A stretch of 64,000 nucleotides of DNA from Paramagnetospirillum magneticum AMB-1 (lineage in GTDB: Bacteria > Pseudomonadota > Alphaproteobacteria > Rhodospirillales > Magnetospirillaceae), in contig NC_007626.1 in assembly GCF_000009985.1 (NCBI RefSeq), positions 2,473,943 through 2,537,942 on the forward strand, read 5' to 3'. Position numbers and translations under genes: made by a program. This document shows, piece by piece, positions 1-8,844 of this stretch. A model generated the notes under the pieces. The model did not search any database, had not been told where the DNA came from, and worked only from the letters and a program-made list of their open reading frames with translations. The first letter of the stretch is position 1. The number at the start of each line of letters is the position of its first letter.

Positions 1-3
1 CCC

Positions 4-18
4 TGAGTTTCTCACTCA
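4..18. promoter_or_regulatory. Inverted repeat upstream of XRE regulator gene
   Basis: Perfect 5-bp inverted repeat, TGAGT, five spacer bases, ACTCA, ending 15 bases before the TTG start of the XRE-type regulator. Its position suits an autoregulatory operator. The upstream sequence is cut off by the window edge, so promoter elements cannot be judged, and a repeat this short could be chance. Confidence 0.3.
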
Positions 19-33
19 ATTAGGGGTGTTGTT

Positions 34-501
34 TTGGCGAAGCGAAATGTATCGACCAGAGGGCGGCTTGAGAGCGGTGCCCCCAATCCCGTGGACGTTC
101 ATGTGGGCGGCCGGATGCGTCTGCGCCGGACTCTGCTGGGCATGAGCCAGGAAAAGTTGGGCGAGGCCATCGGCCTGACCTTCCAGCAGGTGCAGAAGTA
201 CGAACGCGGCGCCAACCGTATCGGTGCGTCGCGACTGTTCGACCTGTCGCGTGTGCTGGACGTTCCGGTGTCCTATTTCTTCGACGACATGGCCGATGGC
301 GTCCAGGCCCAGAGCCCGGTGAACATCATCAAGGGCTCGGTTGGGTTGTCCGAGGAGCCGGCAACCTTCGAGGCCGACCCCATGACCAAGCGCGAGACGC
401 TGGAACTGGTGCGCGCCTATTACAACATCACCGATCCCCAGGTCAGGAAGCGGGTCTATGAACTCGCCAAGGCCTTGGCTGCCGTTGCCGGCGCCGAGTA
501 A
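34..501 (+). CDS. XRE/Cro-CI family transcriptional regulator
   Basis: A 155-residue DNA-binding protein with one helix-turn-helix of the Cro/CI type at about residues 28-83; the recognition region reads GLTFQQVQKYERGANRIGA. This is the typical single-domain regulator of alphaproteobacteria (same family as rhizobial PraR and similar), with a short acidic C-terminal tail of unknown role. The start is a TTG at 34; an in-frame ATG at 115 would cut into the region before the helix-turn-helix, so TTG is preferred. A strong hairpin follows the stop, so the gene is probably monocistronic. The target genes cannot be read from the sequence. Confidence 0.85.
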   Translation: MAKRNVSTRGRLESGAPNPVDVHVGGRMRLRRTLLGMSQEKLGEAIGLTFQQVQKYERGANRIGASRLFDLSRVLDVPVSYFFDDMADGVQAQSPVNIIKGSVGLSEEPATFEADPMTKRETLELVRAYYNITDPQVRKRVYELAKALAAVAGAE

Positions 502-527
502 TCCCATTCGTCATGAATGAGTGAGAT

Positions 528-563
528 ATGCGGCCGGGGCGTTTGCTCCGGCCGCATTCGTTT
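528..563 (+). terminator. Rho-independent terminator after XRE regulator
   Basis: A 10-bp perfect stem (ATGCGGCCGG / CCGGCCGCAT) with a 10-base loop, followed by TCGTTTATA. It begins 27 bases after the stop of the XRE gene. The T tract is imperfect but the stem is strong. Confidence 0.6.
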
Positions 564-672
564 ATAGGTCCCGTTCCGGCGAGTGCGAGTGGGTTCTTGT
601 CATTCACCTCGGCCCACGCCATGCTCGGGCCAAGAGAAATCGCCCGCCACCCGAGACGCAAGCCGCCCCCCA

Positions 673-1575
673 ATGGATGAAGTCCAAGATTTTCCCGAGA
701 TGATGGATACCCATCAGGTGGCCCGTTACCTGCGCATCAAGGAGCGCAAGGTCTACGAGCTGCTGAAGGAGCGGCGCATCCCCTGTACCCGGGTGACCGG
801 AAAGTGGCTGTTTCCCAAGGGCGAGATCGATGCCTGGCTGAAGCGCAACAGCGCTTCGCCGGCCGATACGCCGAGGCAGGGGGCGGTGCCCATGGTAGTG
901 GCGGGCAGCCATGACCCCTTGCTGGAATGGTGCCTGCGCGAGGTCGGGGGCGGACTGGCCGTGCTGCCCGGTTCGTCCCTCGACGGCCTGCGGCAGTTGG
1001 CCATGGGCGAGGCGGCCATGGCCGGCATCCATCTCCTGGACGCCGAAAGCGGAGCCTACAATCTGCCCCAGGTGCAGGAGGTGCTGGCCGACCGCAACGT
1101 GGTGCTGATCGAGTGGGCGTGGCGGCAGCAGGGATTGGTGGTGGCCTCGGGCAATCCGCTGGGCCTATCCTCGCTGGCAGATCTGGCGGCCGCCAAGGCC
1201 CGCATCGTATTGCGCCAGGAAGGGGCGGGCAGCCGCCTGCTGCTTGACCGGCTGCTGGCCGAGGCGGGCGTCCCGGCCGGGTCCCTGACCACGGCACAGG
1301 TGCCGGTGCGCAGCGAAACGGATGTGGGACTGGCCATCTTGGAAGGGGCGGCCGATGCCGGCCTGGCGGTGGCCTCGGTGGCCAAGAGCCTGAAACTGGA
1401 TTTCGTTCCCCTGCACCGCGAGCGCTTTGACCTGGCCATCGACCGCCGCGCCTATTTCGAGGCGCCCATCCAGGCGCTGCTGGCCTTTACCCGGACTCAG
1501 GAATTCGCCCGGCGGGTCGAGACGCTGGGGGGCTACGACGTTTCCGGAATCGGTTCCATCCGCTGGAACGGCTGA
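673..1575 (+). CDS. Helix-turn-helix regulator fused to periplasmic-binding-like domain
   Basis: A 300-residue one-component regulator. Residues about 10-60 form an excisionase/MerR-like helix-turn-helix (HQVARYLRIKERKVYELLK, then a wing ending WLFPKGEIDAWL). Residues about 75-295 resemble the PBP-like domain (PF12727 type) found in proteins related to molybdate/tungstate binding, so the protein probably senses a small ligand directly. The start is the ATG at 673; the reading frame runs further upstream but that part has no family resemblance. The last third of the gene lies in the first copy of a 220-bp tandem duplication. It converges on a DUF2478 gene. The ligand is inferred only from family. 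Confidence 0.75.
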   Translation: MDEVQDFPEMMDTHQVARYLRIKERKVYELLKERRIPCTRVTGKWLFPKGEIDAWLKRNSASPADTPRQGAVPMVVAGSHDPLLEWCLREVGGGLAVLPGSSLDGLRQLAMGEAAMAGIHLLDAESGAYNLPQVQEVLADRNVVLIEWAWRQQGLVVASGNPLGLSSLADLAAAKARIVLRQEGAGSRLLLDRLLAEAGVPAGSLTTAQVPVRSETDVGLAILEGAADAGLAVASVAKSLKLDFVPLHRERFDLAIDRRAYFEAPIQALLAFTRTQEFARRVETLGGYDVSGIGSIRWNG

Positions 1576-1894
1576 TCGTCCTGAAGTGGACGGAGCAGGC
1601 GGGAGGAGCGTGGCACGCCGCGTGGCCGGATCTCGTCCCACCAGTGCATCAGCGCGCCGCAACCGGGGCTCAGTTTTCGAGGCGCCCATCCAGGCGCTGC
1701 TGGCCTTTACCCGGACTCAGGAATTCGCCCGGCGGGTCGAGACGCTGGGGGGCTACGACGTTTCCGGAATCGGTTCCATCCGCTGGAACGGCTGATCGTC
1801 CTGAAGTGGACGGAGCAGGCGGGAGGAGCGTGGCACGCCGCGTGGCCGGATCTCGTCCCACCAGCGCATCAGCGCGCCGCAACCGGGGCTCAGT
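1455..1894. repeat. 220-bp tandem duplication across convergent gene ends
   Basis: Two head-to-tail copies, 1455-1674 and 1675-1894, identical except for one base (t at 1645 against c at 1865). The unit carries the last codons of the helix-turn-helix/PBP gene on the plus strand and the last codons of the DUF2478 gene on the minus strand. The plus gene ends in copy 1 and the minus gene ends in copy 2, so both stay intact and the extra half-copies lie between them. In a single-copy ancestor the two coding regions would have overlapped by 43 bp. Confidence 0.95.
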
Positions 1895-2370
1895 TCCCGG
1901 GCCACGCCACCGGTGAAGTCGCGCCAGCATTCCAGCAGCGGCGCCTCTACCGAGGTCAGCAAGGGGATGCCTAGGCTGACCGCGGCCAGAATCTCGTCCA
2001 TCAGGCCCAGGCCTTGGGATTCAAGCTTGCCGAACTTGTTGACGATCAGCAGGTCGGTTTCGGTTTCCATGGCACGGCGCAGGACCAAGCTGGCCTCGGC
2101 CACCGCCTGGGTGTCAACCCGGCAGCAGACGGAGCCGCTTCCCAGATTCTGACTGATTCGGAAGTGTTGGCCGTTGTCGAGGTCCACCAGCGTCATGGCG
2201 CAGCCGCACCCGCCTTCTGGCGCCGAATTGCGCTGGACCAGTCCCCGCACGAAATATCCCTGGCCTTGCAGGATGCGGGCGAATCCTTCCATGGAATCCG
2301 GCACGTTGGCGTCGGGCGGTCGCACGATGGCGCCGATCTTCAGCGGTGGCACGACATCATCTTCGGCCAT
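1753..2370 (-). CDS. DUF2478 family protein (putative NTPase)
   Basis: A 205-residue protein matching the DUF2478 family in overall pattern: an N-terminal nucleotide-binding-like segment (KIGAIVRPPD), a conserved segment LLIVNKFGKLESQGLGL near the middle, and cysteine pairs (GGCGC, VCCR). Family members are P-loop-NTPase-like and often lie near molybdenum uptake or cofactor genes; a canonical Walker A loop is not evident. The start chosen is the ATG at 2370, directly before the conserved N-terminus; the frame runs further upstream without resemblance. Its 3' end lies inside copy 2 of the tandem duplication. The convergent PBP-like regulator may act in the same metal-related process, which is inference. 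Confidence 0.65.
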   Translation of the reverse strand: MAEDDVVPPLKIGAIVRPPDANVPDSMEGFARILQGQGYFVRGLVQRNSAPEGGCGCAMTLVDLDNGQHFRISQNLGSGSVCCRVDTQAVAEASLVLRRAMETETDLLIVNKFGKLESQGLGLMDEILAAVSLGIPLLTSVEAPLLECWRDFTGGVARELSPGCGALMRWWDEIRPRGVPRSSRLLRPLQDDQPFQRMEPIPETS

Positions 2371-2602
2371 GGGGCTACCGAGTCTCCCGATGCTTCTATC
2401 AACGGGTGTATCATGAAATTGTAGGATTATGACATCTGGCTTGCGGGATAGGCCCAAAGCTACAAATCTAGCCGCGAGTCCTCGTTTCATGCTTGTGGTC
2501 CACTGCCCACCATTGAACAATGCCCAGGAGGTTGGCAAGGAGTGGCGCGTGTCCATGATGGCAAGGCCGAATGGGTCCGACGACCGGTTGGGGCATGGCT
2601 GA

Positions 2603-5098
2603 ATGCAGTCTCCTCCCGCCGGCATGGATTCGGAAATTGGCGTGGTTACCCTTTCGTCCAGGCGGAAGCGGCACATCCTTGATCTTGTGATTCGCTACTG
2701 CGCGGCGGCGGTGATGGTGTGGACCGCGCTGCTGGGCCTGTCGCTGTTCTGGAACGTCAGGCAGCAACAGGCCGCCGTCTTTGATCTTGCCCGCAACACG
2801 GCCATTTCCGCTTTCAATAAGGACCTAGCCTACCGGCGCTGGGCGTCGAGCCATGGCGGCGTCTACGTAGAACCATCTGAAAAGACGCCGCCCAGCCCCT
2901 GGATGTCCCATCTGCCCGACCGCGATGTGGTCACCAATGACGGGCGCCTGCTGACCTTGATGAATCCCGCCTATATGTTGCGCGAGATGATGGCCGATTA
3001 CGGCGATGATTACGGCATCAAGGGCAGGATCGTCGGCATCGTTACTCTCAACCCTAACAACGAGGCCGATGCCTGGGAAGCCGAGGCTATCCGCCAGTTC
3101 TCCGCCGGGACAATGTCGGAGAAGCTTGAGCTGTCAACCATTGGTGACAAACCGTATCTGCGCCTGATCAAGCCCTTCTTGATGGAGGAGAGCTGTCAGA
3201 AATGTCACGGCCATCTGGGATTCCCCAATGGTTCGGTGCGCGGCGCTGTGGGCGTGTCGGTTCCCATGCAGCCCTACCAGGCCATGGAAGGCCAGGCAAT
3301 TCGTATTCAGGCGATCTCCCACGGCGCCTTCTGGTTGGTGGGGGTGGCCGGTATCCTTCTGATCGGGCGCCGCAGCGCTGGCCGGTTGACGGAAAAGGCC
3401 CTGGCAGATGAGGAAACACGGCTGGCTGCCCATGTGTTCAGCAACGCCCTCGAGGCGACCCTGATCACCGATCCCAAGGGGCGCATCTTGCGGATCAATC
3501 CCATGTTCACCGAGTTGACGGGCTATGGGGAAGCCGAAGTGGTGGGGGGGAATCCTCGCATCATCCGGTCCAATCATCACGACGCCGATTTTTATGCCGA
3601 AATTTGGCAGGCCATTTTCCGTGACGGGCGTTGGCAGGGCGAGATCTGGAACCGTCGCAAGGACGGACAGGTCTTCGTCGCCTGGGAGAGCATCGTCGCG
3701 GTTTACGACGAGGCGGGCGCCATCCGCTATTTCATCGGCAGCTTCCGCGACATCACCGAACAGGTGGAGGCCCAGCGCCATATTCTGAGGTTGGCCCATT
3801 ACGACGTGCTGACCGATCTGCCCAACCGCGTGCTGTTTCAAGACAGGCTGGAGCGTGCCGTGGTTCACGCCCTTCGGCATGACCGGCAGGCGGCCCTTCT
3901 GTTCCTCGACCTGGACGGCTTCAAGAAGGTCAATGACACCATGGGGCACCGGGCGGGCGACGACCTGCTCAAGGAAGTGGCCGTCCGTCTGCGCGGCTGT
4001 GTCCGCATGACCGACACCATCGCCCGGCTGGGAGGGGACGAGTTCACCGTCATCCTCGACGAGATTTCCGCCGCCAATGATGCCTCCATGGTGGCCGATA
4101 AGATTCTGGCATCGCTGCATGCCCCCATTTTCATTGATGGACGCGACGTCTTCATCGGAACCAGCATCGGCATCAGCCTGTTTCCCATCGACGGCACCAG
4201 TGGCGATGAATTGCTGAAGCATGCCGACACAGCCATGTATCAGGCCAAGGCGGCGGGCAAGGGGCGCTTCAACTTCTATTCCGCGGAAATGACCAAGCGC
4301 GAGGAGCATCGTCTCGAGTTGGAGACGGCGCTGCGTCAGGCGGTGGAGGAGGGGCAGTTCCAGGTCCATTACCAGCCGCAGAAGAACTTGGCCACCAACC
4401 GGGTGTCCGGTTTCGAGGCGCTGGTCCGCTGGCAGCACCCCCGGCTGGGTATGATCTCTCCCGTGGATTTCATTCCACTGGCCGAGGAAATGCACCTGAT
4501 CGACCGCATAGACATGTTCGTCATGCGCCAGGCTTGCCGCAAGGGCCGCCAGTGGCGGGATCAGGGATACGACATTTGCATGGCTGTTAACTTGTCTGGA
4601 GTTAACTTCTCCCGGGACGACCTCCCCGAGCAGGTTCGTCAGGTGCTTGAGGACACCGGGTTCCCCGCAGAGAATCTGGAACTGGAGATCACCGAGAGCT
4701 TCGTGATCGACCTGGAGGTTGATCAGCGGGAAGTGCTTCAGCGGCTGCGCGCCCTGGGAGTGAAGCTGGCCATCGACGATTTCGGCACGGGCTATTCGTC
4801 GCTCAGCTACCTCAAACGCCTGCCGGTCAACACGCTGAAGATCGACCGCTCGTTTGTGCGGGATATCGCACGGGATTCACGCGACATGATGCTGGTGTCC
4901 TCCATCATCGGCATCGCCCATTCCCTGGGGCTGAAAGTCGTTGCCGAAGGTATCGAGGAACGGGACCAGCTGGCCATTCTCCTCAGCCAGGAATGCGACG
5001 AGATCCAGGGCTACCTCATCGCCAAGCCCATGCCCGCCGAGCAAGCGGGAATCTTCCTGAACGGAGCTTCGGCCGATCATGTCTCAACTCCCATCTGA
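2603..5098 (+). CDS. Membrane heme-binding PAS-GGDEF-EAL protein
   Basis: An 831-residue cyclic-di-GMP signalling protein. Order: transmembrane helix at about 30-50; a periplasmic DUF3365/Tll0287-like domain at about 51-230 with a c-type heme motif CQKCH near residue 200; second transmembrane helix at about 235-256; PAS domain at about 275-390; GGDEF domain with an intact RLGGDEF near residue 476; EAL domain at about 575-825 with FEALVRW near residue 603. Both the diguanylate cyclase and phosphodiesterase signatures are intact, so net activity is unknown. The heme suggests redox, NO or oxygen sensing outside the inner membrane. The chromate transporter gene starts 20 bp before its stop, implying cotranscription. 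Confidence 0.88.
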   Translation: MQSPPAGMDSEIGVVTLSSRRKRHILDLVIRYCAAAVMVWTALLGLSLFWNVRQQQAAVFDLARNTAISAFNKDLAYRRWASSHGGVYVEPSEKTPPSPWMSHLPDRDVVTNDGRLLTLMNPAYMLREMMADYGDDYGIKGRIVGIVTLNPNNEADAWEAEAIRQFSAGTMSEKLELSTIGDKPYLRLIKPFLMEESCQKCHGHLGFPNGSVRGAVGVSVPMQPYQAMEGQAIRIQAISHGAFWLVGVAGILLIGRRSAGRLTEKALADEETRLAAHVFSNALEATLITDPKGRILRINPMFTELTGYGEAEVVGGNPRIIRSNHHDADFYAEIWQAIFRDGRWQGEIWNRRKDGQVFVAWESIVAVYDEAGAIRYFIGSFRDITEQVEAQRHILRLAHYDVLTDLPNRVLFQDRLERAVVHALRHDRQAALLFLDLDGFKKVNDTMGHRAGDDLLKEVAVRLRGCVRMTDTIARLGGDEFTVILDEISAANDASMVADKILASLHAPIFIDGRDVFIGTSIGISLFPIDGTSGDELLKHADTAMYQAKAAGKGRFNFYSAEMTKREEHRLELETALRQAVEEGQFQVHYQPQKNLATNRVSGFEALVRWQHPRLGMISPVDFIPLAEEMHLIDRIDMFVMRQACRKGRQWRDQGYDICMAVNLSGVNFSRDDLPEQVRQVLEDTGFPAENLELEITESFVIDLEVDQREVLQRLRALGVKLAIDDFGTGYSSLSYLKRLPVNTLKIDRSFVRDIARDSRDMMLVSSIIGIAHSLGLKVVAEGIEERDQLAILLSQECDEIQGYLIAKPMPAEQAGIFLNGASADHVSTPI

Positions 5099-6437
5099 CG
5101 CCCATCCCACCTTTGGCGAGGCGATCAGGGTGTGGCTGCGGATCGGCCTGCTCAGCTTCGGCGGGCCGGCAGCCCAGATCGCCACCATGCACAGAATTCT
5201 GGTGGACGAGCGCAAATGGGTGGGCGAGGCTCGCTTTCTGCATGCGTTGAATTTCTGCATGTTGCTGCCGGGGCCAGAGGCGCAGCAATTGGCCACGTAT
5301 ATCGGCTGGCTGCTGCATCGGACCCGGGGGGGGCTGGTGGCCGGCATCTTGTTCGTGTTGCCCGGCTTTCTGGTGATGATGGGGCTGGCGGCGCTTTACG
5401 CCGGGTTTCATCAGGTTCCCCTGGTTGACGGACTGTTTTATGGCATCAAGCCCGCGGTGCTGGCCGTGGTGATCGAGGCGACCCTGCGCATTGGCCGCCG
5501 GGCCTTGCGCGGGGTGGAGAAGCTGGGGATCGCGATCCTGGCCTTTCTTGGCATCTTCGCTTTCGACCTGCCGTTTCCCTTGATCGTGCTGGCGGCGGGA
5601 GCCTGGGGCTTCATGGCGGCGCGGGCGGGGCGGGCGGCCTTTCTGCCGGCCGGCGGAGGCCAGGCCGGCGCCATGGGCGCCGCCGACCGGGCCATTGACG
5701 AAGGGGCCGGGCATACCCGGCCCGACCACTGGCGAAGCGTCAGGATGGCGGTGTTCTGCCTAGTCCTGTGGCTGGCGCCTGTCGTTGCCGCCATGGTCTG
5801 GGGGCAGGGAGCCTACGGGGCCATCGGGCTGTTTTTCTCCAAGATGGCGGTGGTGACCTTTGGTGGCGCCTATGCCGTGCTGGCTTATGTGGCGCAGCAG
5901 GCGGTGGAGGTGCATGGCTGGCTGGCGCCGTCGGAGATGCTCGATGGCCTGGGCCTGGCCGAGACCACGCCGGGGCCGCTGATCCTGGTCAATCAGTTCG
6001 TCGGCTTTCTGGCCGGATTCCGCGACCACGGCGGGCTTGGCCCCTGGACGGGCGGAGTCCTGGGCGCGGCTTTGACCGTCTGGGTGACGTTCACGCCCTG
6101 CTTCCTGTGGATTCTGGCCGGGGCGCCCTATGTGGAGGTCCTGCGCGGTTATAAGGCGCTGTCCGGCGCCCTGGCGGCGATTACCGCCGCCGTGGTGGGG
6201 GTGATCTTCAATCTCGGCCTATGGTTTGCGCTGCACGTGCTGTTCGGCACGGTGGACGAGATGCGGGTCGGGGCGGTGCGGTTGTTCGTTCCCCAGTTGG
6301 CCAGCCTGGACCCGGCAGCGCTGGCCCTGGCAGTGGCGGCGGCCATCGCCATGCTGCGCCTTCACATCGGCATGATTCCGACCCTGGCGGCGGCCGGGCT
6401 GTCCGGCATTGTCTGGAAGCTATTTCTTTTTCCGTAG
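5079..6437 (+). CDS. chrA: Chromate transporter, CHR family
   Basis: A 452-residue inner-membrane protein, the usual length for two-domain CHR transporters that export chromate. Each half carries the family signature: RIGLLSFGGPAAQI near the N-terminus, LLPGPEAQQLATYIG after it, then VVTFGGAYAVLAYV and ETTPGPLILVNQFVGF in the second half. About ten hydrophobic segments are visible. It overlaps the upstream GGDEF-EAL gene by 20 bp, and its last 18 bp overlap the 3' end of a small convergent gene. CHR family assignment is firm; chromate as the physiological substrate is inferred. Confidence 0.9.
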   Translation: MSQLPSDAHPTFGEAIRVWLRIGLLSFGGPAAQIATMHRILVDERKWVGEARFLHALNFCMLLPGPEAQQLATYIGWLLHRTRGGLVAGILFVLPGFLVMMGLAALYAGFHQVPLVDGLFYGIKPAVLAVVIEATLRIGRRALRGVEKLGIAILAFLGIFAFDLPFPLIVLAAGAWGFMAARAGRAAFLPAGGGQAGAMGAADRAIDEGAGHTRPDHWRSVRMAVFCLVLWLAPVVAAMVWGQGAYGAIGLFFSKMAVVTFGGAYAVLAYVAQQAVEVHGWLAPSEMLDGLGLAETTPGPLILVNQFVGFLAGFRDHGGLGPWTGGVLGAALTVWVTFTPCFLWILAGAPYVEVLRGYKALSGALAAITAAVVGVIFNLGLWFALHVLFGTVDEMRVGAVRLFVPQLASLDPAALALAVAAAIAMLRLHIGMIPTLAAAGLSGIVWKLFLFP

Positions 6438-6731
6438 GGCGGCGGCAGGGGCCAATTCCTCGGCGGTCAGCTCGCGTCCCAACTGGCCTTCCAGATGGGG
6501 CAGGAGCTGGGGAAAGAACTTGAGTGGCGCCAGCATCTTGATGGCACTGGCGGCGCCTACGTCGTCGTCCCCGGCATCGCGGCGACAGCGTTGGAGCACG
6601 GACGCCACCAGCCAGTCGTCCCAGTCGTCCTGGTCATAGCCCGAGGGCGGCGGCAGGCCGGCGAAACGCTTCAGCAATTCCATCAATTCCGATCGCGACA
6701 TTTGCGCGACCGTCTTGTCTTTTCCGCTCAT
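6420..6731 (-). CDS. Small uncharacterised protein
   Basis: A 103-residue protein that I do not recognise. It is charged, with an acidic aromatic stretch (GYDQDDWDDWLVASVL) and a basic C-terminus ending in three lysines. The ATG at 6731 is chosen because the longer frame adds 17 residues of no clear character. The 3' end overlaps chrA by 18 bp on the opposite strand. It lies 69 bp downstream of the MFS transporter gene on the same strand and may be the last gene of that transcript. Coding is supported by GC-rich third positions and a clean convergent junction, not by homology. Confidence 0.55.
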   Translation of the reverse strand: MSGKDKTVAQMSRSELMELLKRFAGLPPPSGYDQDDWDDWLVASVLQRCRRDAGDDDVGAASAIKMLAPLKFFPQLLPHLEGQLGRELTAEELAPAAALRKKK

Positions 6732-6800
6732 CCCCGAAAGTCCGCCACTGTATTTCCCCTGACTGATCCTACTCCACCGCATGGACGAGGGGAAAGTGTT

Positions 6801-7961
6801 TCACTCGGTGATTCTCGCCCCCGAGGTCCAGCGGCGCATCAGGGCCCAGGCCAACCCCGCCGACATGACGGAAAGACCGGCCATGGCCAGATAGGAACCG
6901 CCTCCCAGGTTTTCATACAGCCGGCCGCTGAAGGGGGTGATCAGGCCGGGCGCCAGTCCGATCGCCATGGCGGCGAAGATGCCCTGGGTGCGGGCCGACA
7001 GGCCGGCGGGAACCGCCCGCGCGATGAAATGGATGGCTCCCAGATGGGCGCAGCCGAAGGTGGCGGCGTGCAGCAACTGGGCCAGGGCTACCAGCGGCAG
7101 CGAGGCAGTTGACCCCAGAAGCAGCCAGCGCACCACCCCGCCCAGGGCGGCGGCCAGCAGCAGGGCGGCAGGGCCGAAGCGGCCGACCACCCGGTTGCTG
7201 ACGGCGAACAGGATGATCTCGGCTACCACGCCTTCGGACCACAGCACGCCGATCACCATGTCCGACAGGCCCGCCGCCTTCCAGTGGATGGTGGCGAAGG
7301 CGTAATAGACGGTATGGGCCATCTGGTTCAGCGCCGTGGTTCCCAGGAACAGCAGGAACAGCGGGTTGAGCAGCACCGGACGCAGCGACGGCGGTTTGCC
7401 CTCGTGCCGTGGCACCTTGATGTCGGGCAGCCCCAGGCAGGAGGCGGCGGTCAGCAGCAAGGCCCCGGTCATCAGCCAGGGCAGAACCGCCACCGGCCAG
7501 GATTCCAGCGCCTTGCCCAACAAGGTGGCGGCGGCGATGAAGGACAGCGATCCCCACAGCCGCGCCCGCCCGTAATCCAGGCCGTGCCGGCTGACCACCA
7601 TCATGGCCAGGGTGTCGCCCAGCGGCACCAATCCGGTGAAGGGGAAGATGGCCACCACGCTCAGCACCAGGATGGGCCAGAAGCCGTTGGCCAGGGGAAA
7701 CAGCAGCCAGATCAGGCCTGCGGCCAGGGCGAGGCGGATCATCAGCAGGCGGCGCTGGCCGCCATGGTCGGCCAGATGGCCGATCACCGGGCTGGCCAGG
7801 ATGCGGGTCAGGTAGCCGGCCGCAGCGACCAGACCGATTTCCGAGGCCGACATCCCCCGGCTTTGCAGCCAGAGGGGCCAGAAGGGGATGTGAATGCCCA
7901 CCGCCACGAACAGGGCGGCGTAATAGGTTCCCAGCCGCGCCGAGGCGGAGGTGGGGCTCAT
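6801..7961 (-). CDS. MFS transporter (HcaT/MFS_1-like)
   Basis: A 386-residue inner-membrane carrier with about twelve hydrophobic segments and the MFS loop motif between helices 2 and 3 (GHLADHGGQRRLLMIRLAL). The pattern, including an N-terminal YYAALFVAVGIHIPFWPLWL, fits the MFS_1-like group that includes the phenylpropionate permease HcaT. The ATG at 7961 overlaps the stop of the upstream deacetylase gene as ATGA, a classic translational coupling. The frame extends 50 residues upstream, but that part lies inside the other gene. The substrate is unknown; coupling to a ChbG/HpnK-like enzyme suggests a sugar- or amide-type compound, which is inference. Confidence 0.8.
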   Translation of the reverse strand: MSPTSASARLGTYYAALFVAVGIHIPFWPLWLQSRGMSASEIGLVAAAGYLTRILASPVIGHLADHGGQRRLLMIRLALAAGLIWLLFPLANGFWPILVLSVVAIFPFTGLVPLGDTLAMMVVSRHGLDYGRARLWGSLSFIAAATLLGKALESWPVAVLPWLMTGALLLTAASCLGLPDIKVPRHEGKPPSLRPVLLNPLFLLFLGTTALNQMAHTVYYAFATIHWKAAGLSDMVIGVLWSEGVVAEIILFAVSNRVVGRFGPAALLLAAALGGVVRWLLLGSTASLPLVALAQLLHAATFGCAHLGAIHFIARAVPAGLSARTQGIFAAMAIGLAPGLITPFSGRLYENLGGGSYLAMAGLSVMSAGLAWALMRRWTSGARITE

Positions 7962-8812
7962 GCCGACAGCGGCTTGGCCGCCAGGGTGATGCCGCGATCG
8001 GCCAGCGATAGGGGAAAGGCATCGGAGGCCAGGAATTTCCACTCCACCTCGCGCTGATCGGTCAGCCATTCGCAGGCGCGCAAGGCGTCGTCCACCTGGC
8101 CCGGGTGGCACATGATCAGGGTGCCCGGTCCCGGCGCCTGGGAGAAGATGCGGAACAGCTCGGCATAGGCGACCTTGCCGGAGAAGTCATAGACGCCGCG
8201 GAAGCTGCGGTTGTGGGGGATGCCCTCGGCGTGCATGCGCCGGCGCAGGCCGATGCCCAGCAGGGCGATGATGGTGGCGCGGATGGGATCGACGCCGCGT
8301 CGGGCGATGGTCAGCGGGCTTTCCCAGCACGAGCGCACCCAGCCGCCTCGGGCCTTCAGCCGGCGGCGCCAGAGATCCACCACCACGTCGCGGATGATGG
8401 GCAGCTGGTGCACATGATGATGGCCGTCGAGGAAGTCGGGCGGGCGGCCCATATGGGCTTCGAAGGCATCCACCTGCCGCTCCAGCTCGGCGGCGATTTC
8501 GACCTTGTCCAGGCGGCGCAGCACGGACCGCTTGACCATGGCCCCGATGGGCGGCAGCCGTCCCTCGGGGGCCAGGGAGGGCATGGCGCCCAGCGGCCGG
8601 TGATCGGTGAGCGTCAGGTGCACTCCGAACTCTGCCCGGCCTTGCAGCAGCTTCAGCAGCCGGGCTTCGTCCGGCCAATGGGCCGAGCCGGTCATGCAGC
8701 CGGTGGCCTGGAGGCGTCCGTCCTCGATCAGGGCGCGGATGGCGATGCCGAGCCCCGGGGCCAGCCCGTAATCGTCGGCGCAAAGGGTGATGGCGGGTTT
8801 TTCTCGGGTCAT
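7958..8812 (-). CDS. ChbG/HpnK-family (YdjC-like) deacetylase
   Basis: A 284-residue predicted cytoplasmic metal-dependent deacetylase. The active-site residues of the YdjC family are visible: an Asp pair in CADDYG near the N-terminus, the histidine in GVHLTLTDH, and DGHHHVHQLP mid-protein; HPG near the C-terminus is also typical. Family members remove acetyl groups from chitooligosaccharides (ChbG) or act in hopanoid side-chain synthesis (HpnK). No other hopanoid or chitobiose genes are in the window, so the substrate is open. The start ATG at 8812 precedes the conserved TLCADDYG segment. It overlaps the MFS gene by 4 bp and begins 32 bp after the HupT-like kinase gene, so the three may form one transcript. 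Confidence 0.8.
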   Translation of the reverse strand: MTREKPAITLCADDYGLAPGLGIAIRALIEDGRLQATGCMTGSAHWPDEARLLKLLQGRAEFGVHLTLTDHRPLGAMPSLAPEGRLPPIGAMVKRSVLRRLDKVEIAAELERQVDAFEAHMGRPPDFLDGHHHVHQLPIIRDVVVDLWRRRLKARGGWVRSCWESPLTIARRGVDPIRATIIALLGIGLRRRMHAEGIPHNRSFRGVYDFSGKVAYAELFRIFSQAPGPGTLIMCHPGQVDDALRACEWLTDQREVEWKFLASDAFPLSLADRGITLAAKPLSA

Positions 8813-8844
8813 GGGCGGCAGCATAGAGGGAGTGGGCGACGGGC

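Noticed and set aside
1427..1916. Two open frames of 122 and 90 codons over the tandem duplication
   Set aside because: They are shifted or duplicated readings of the end of the PBP-like regulator gene and have no ribosome site or independent similarity.
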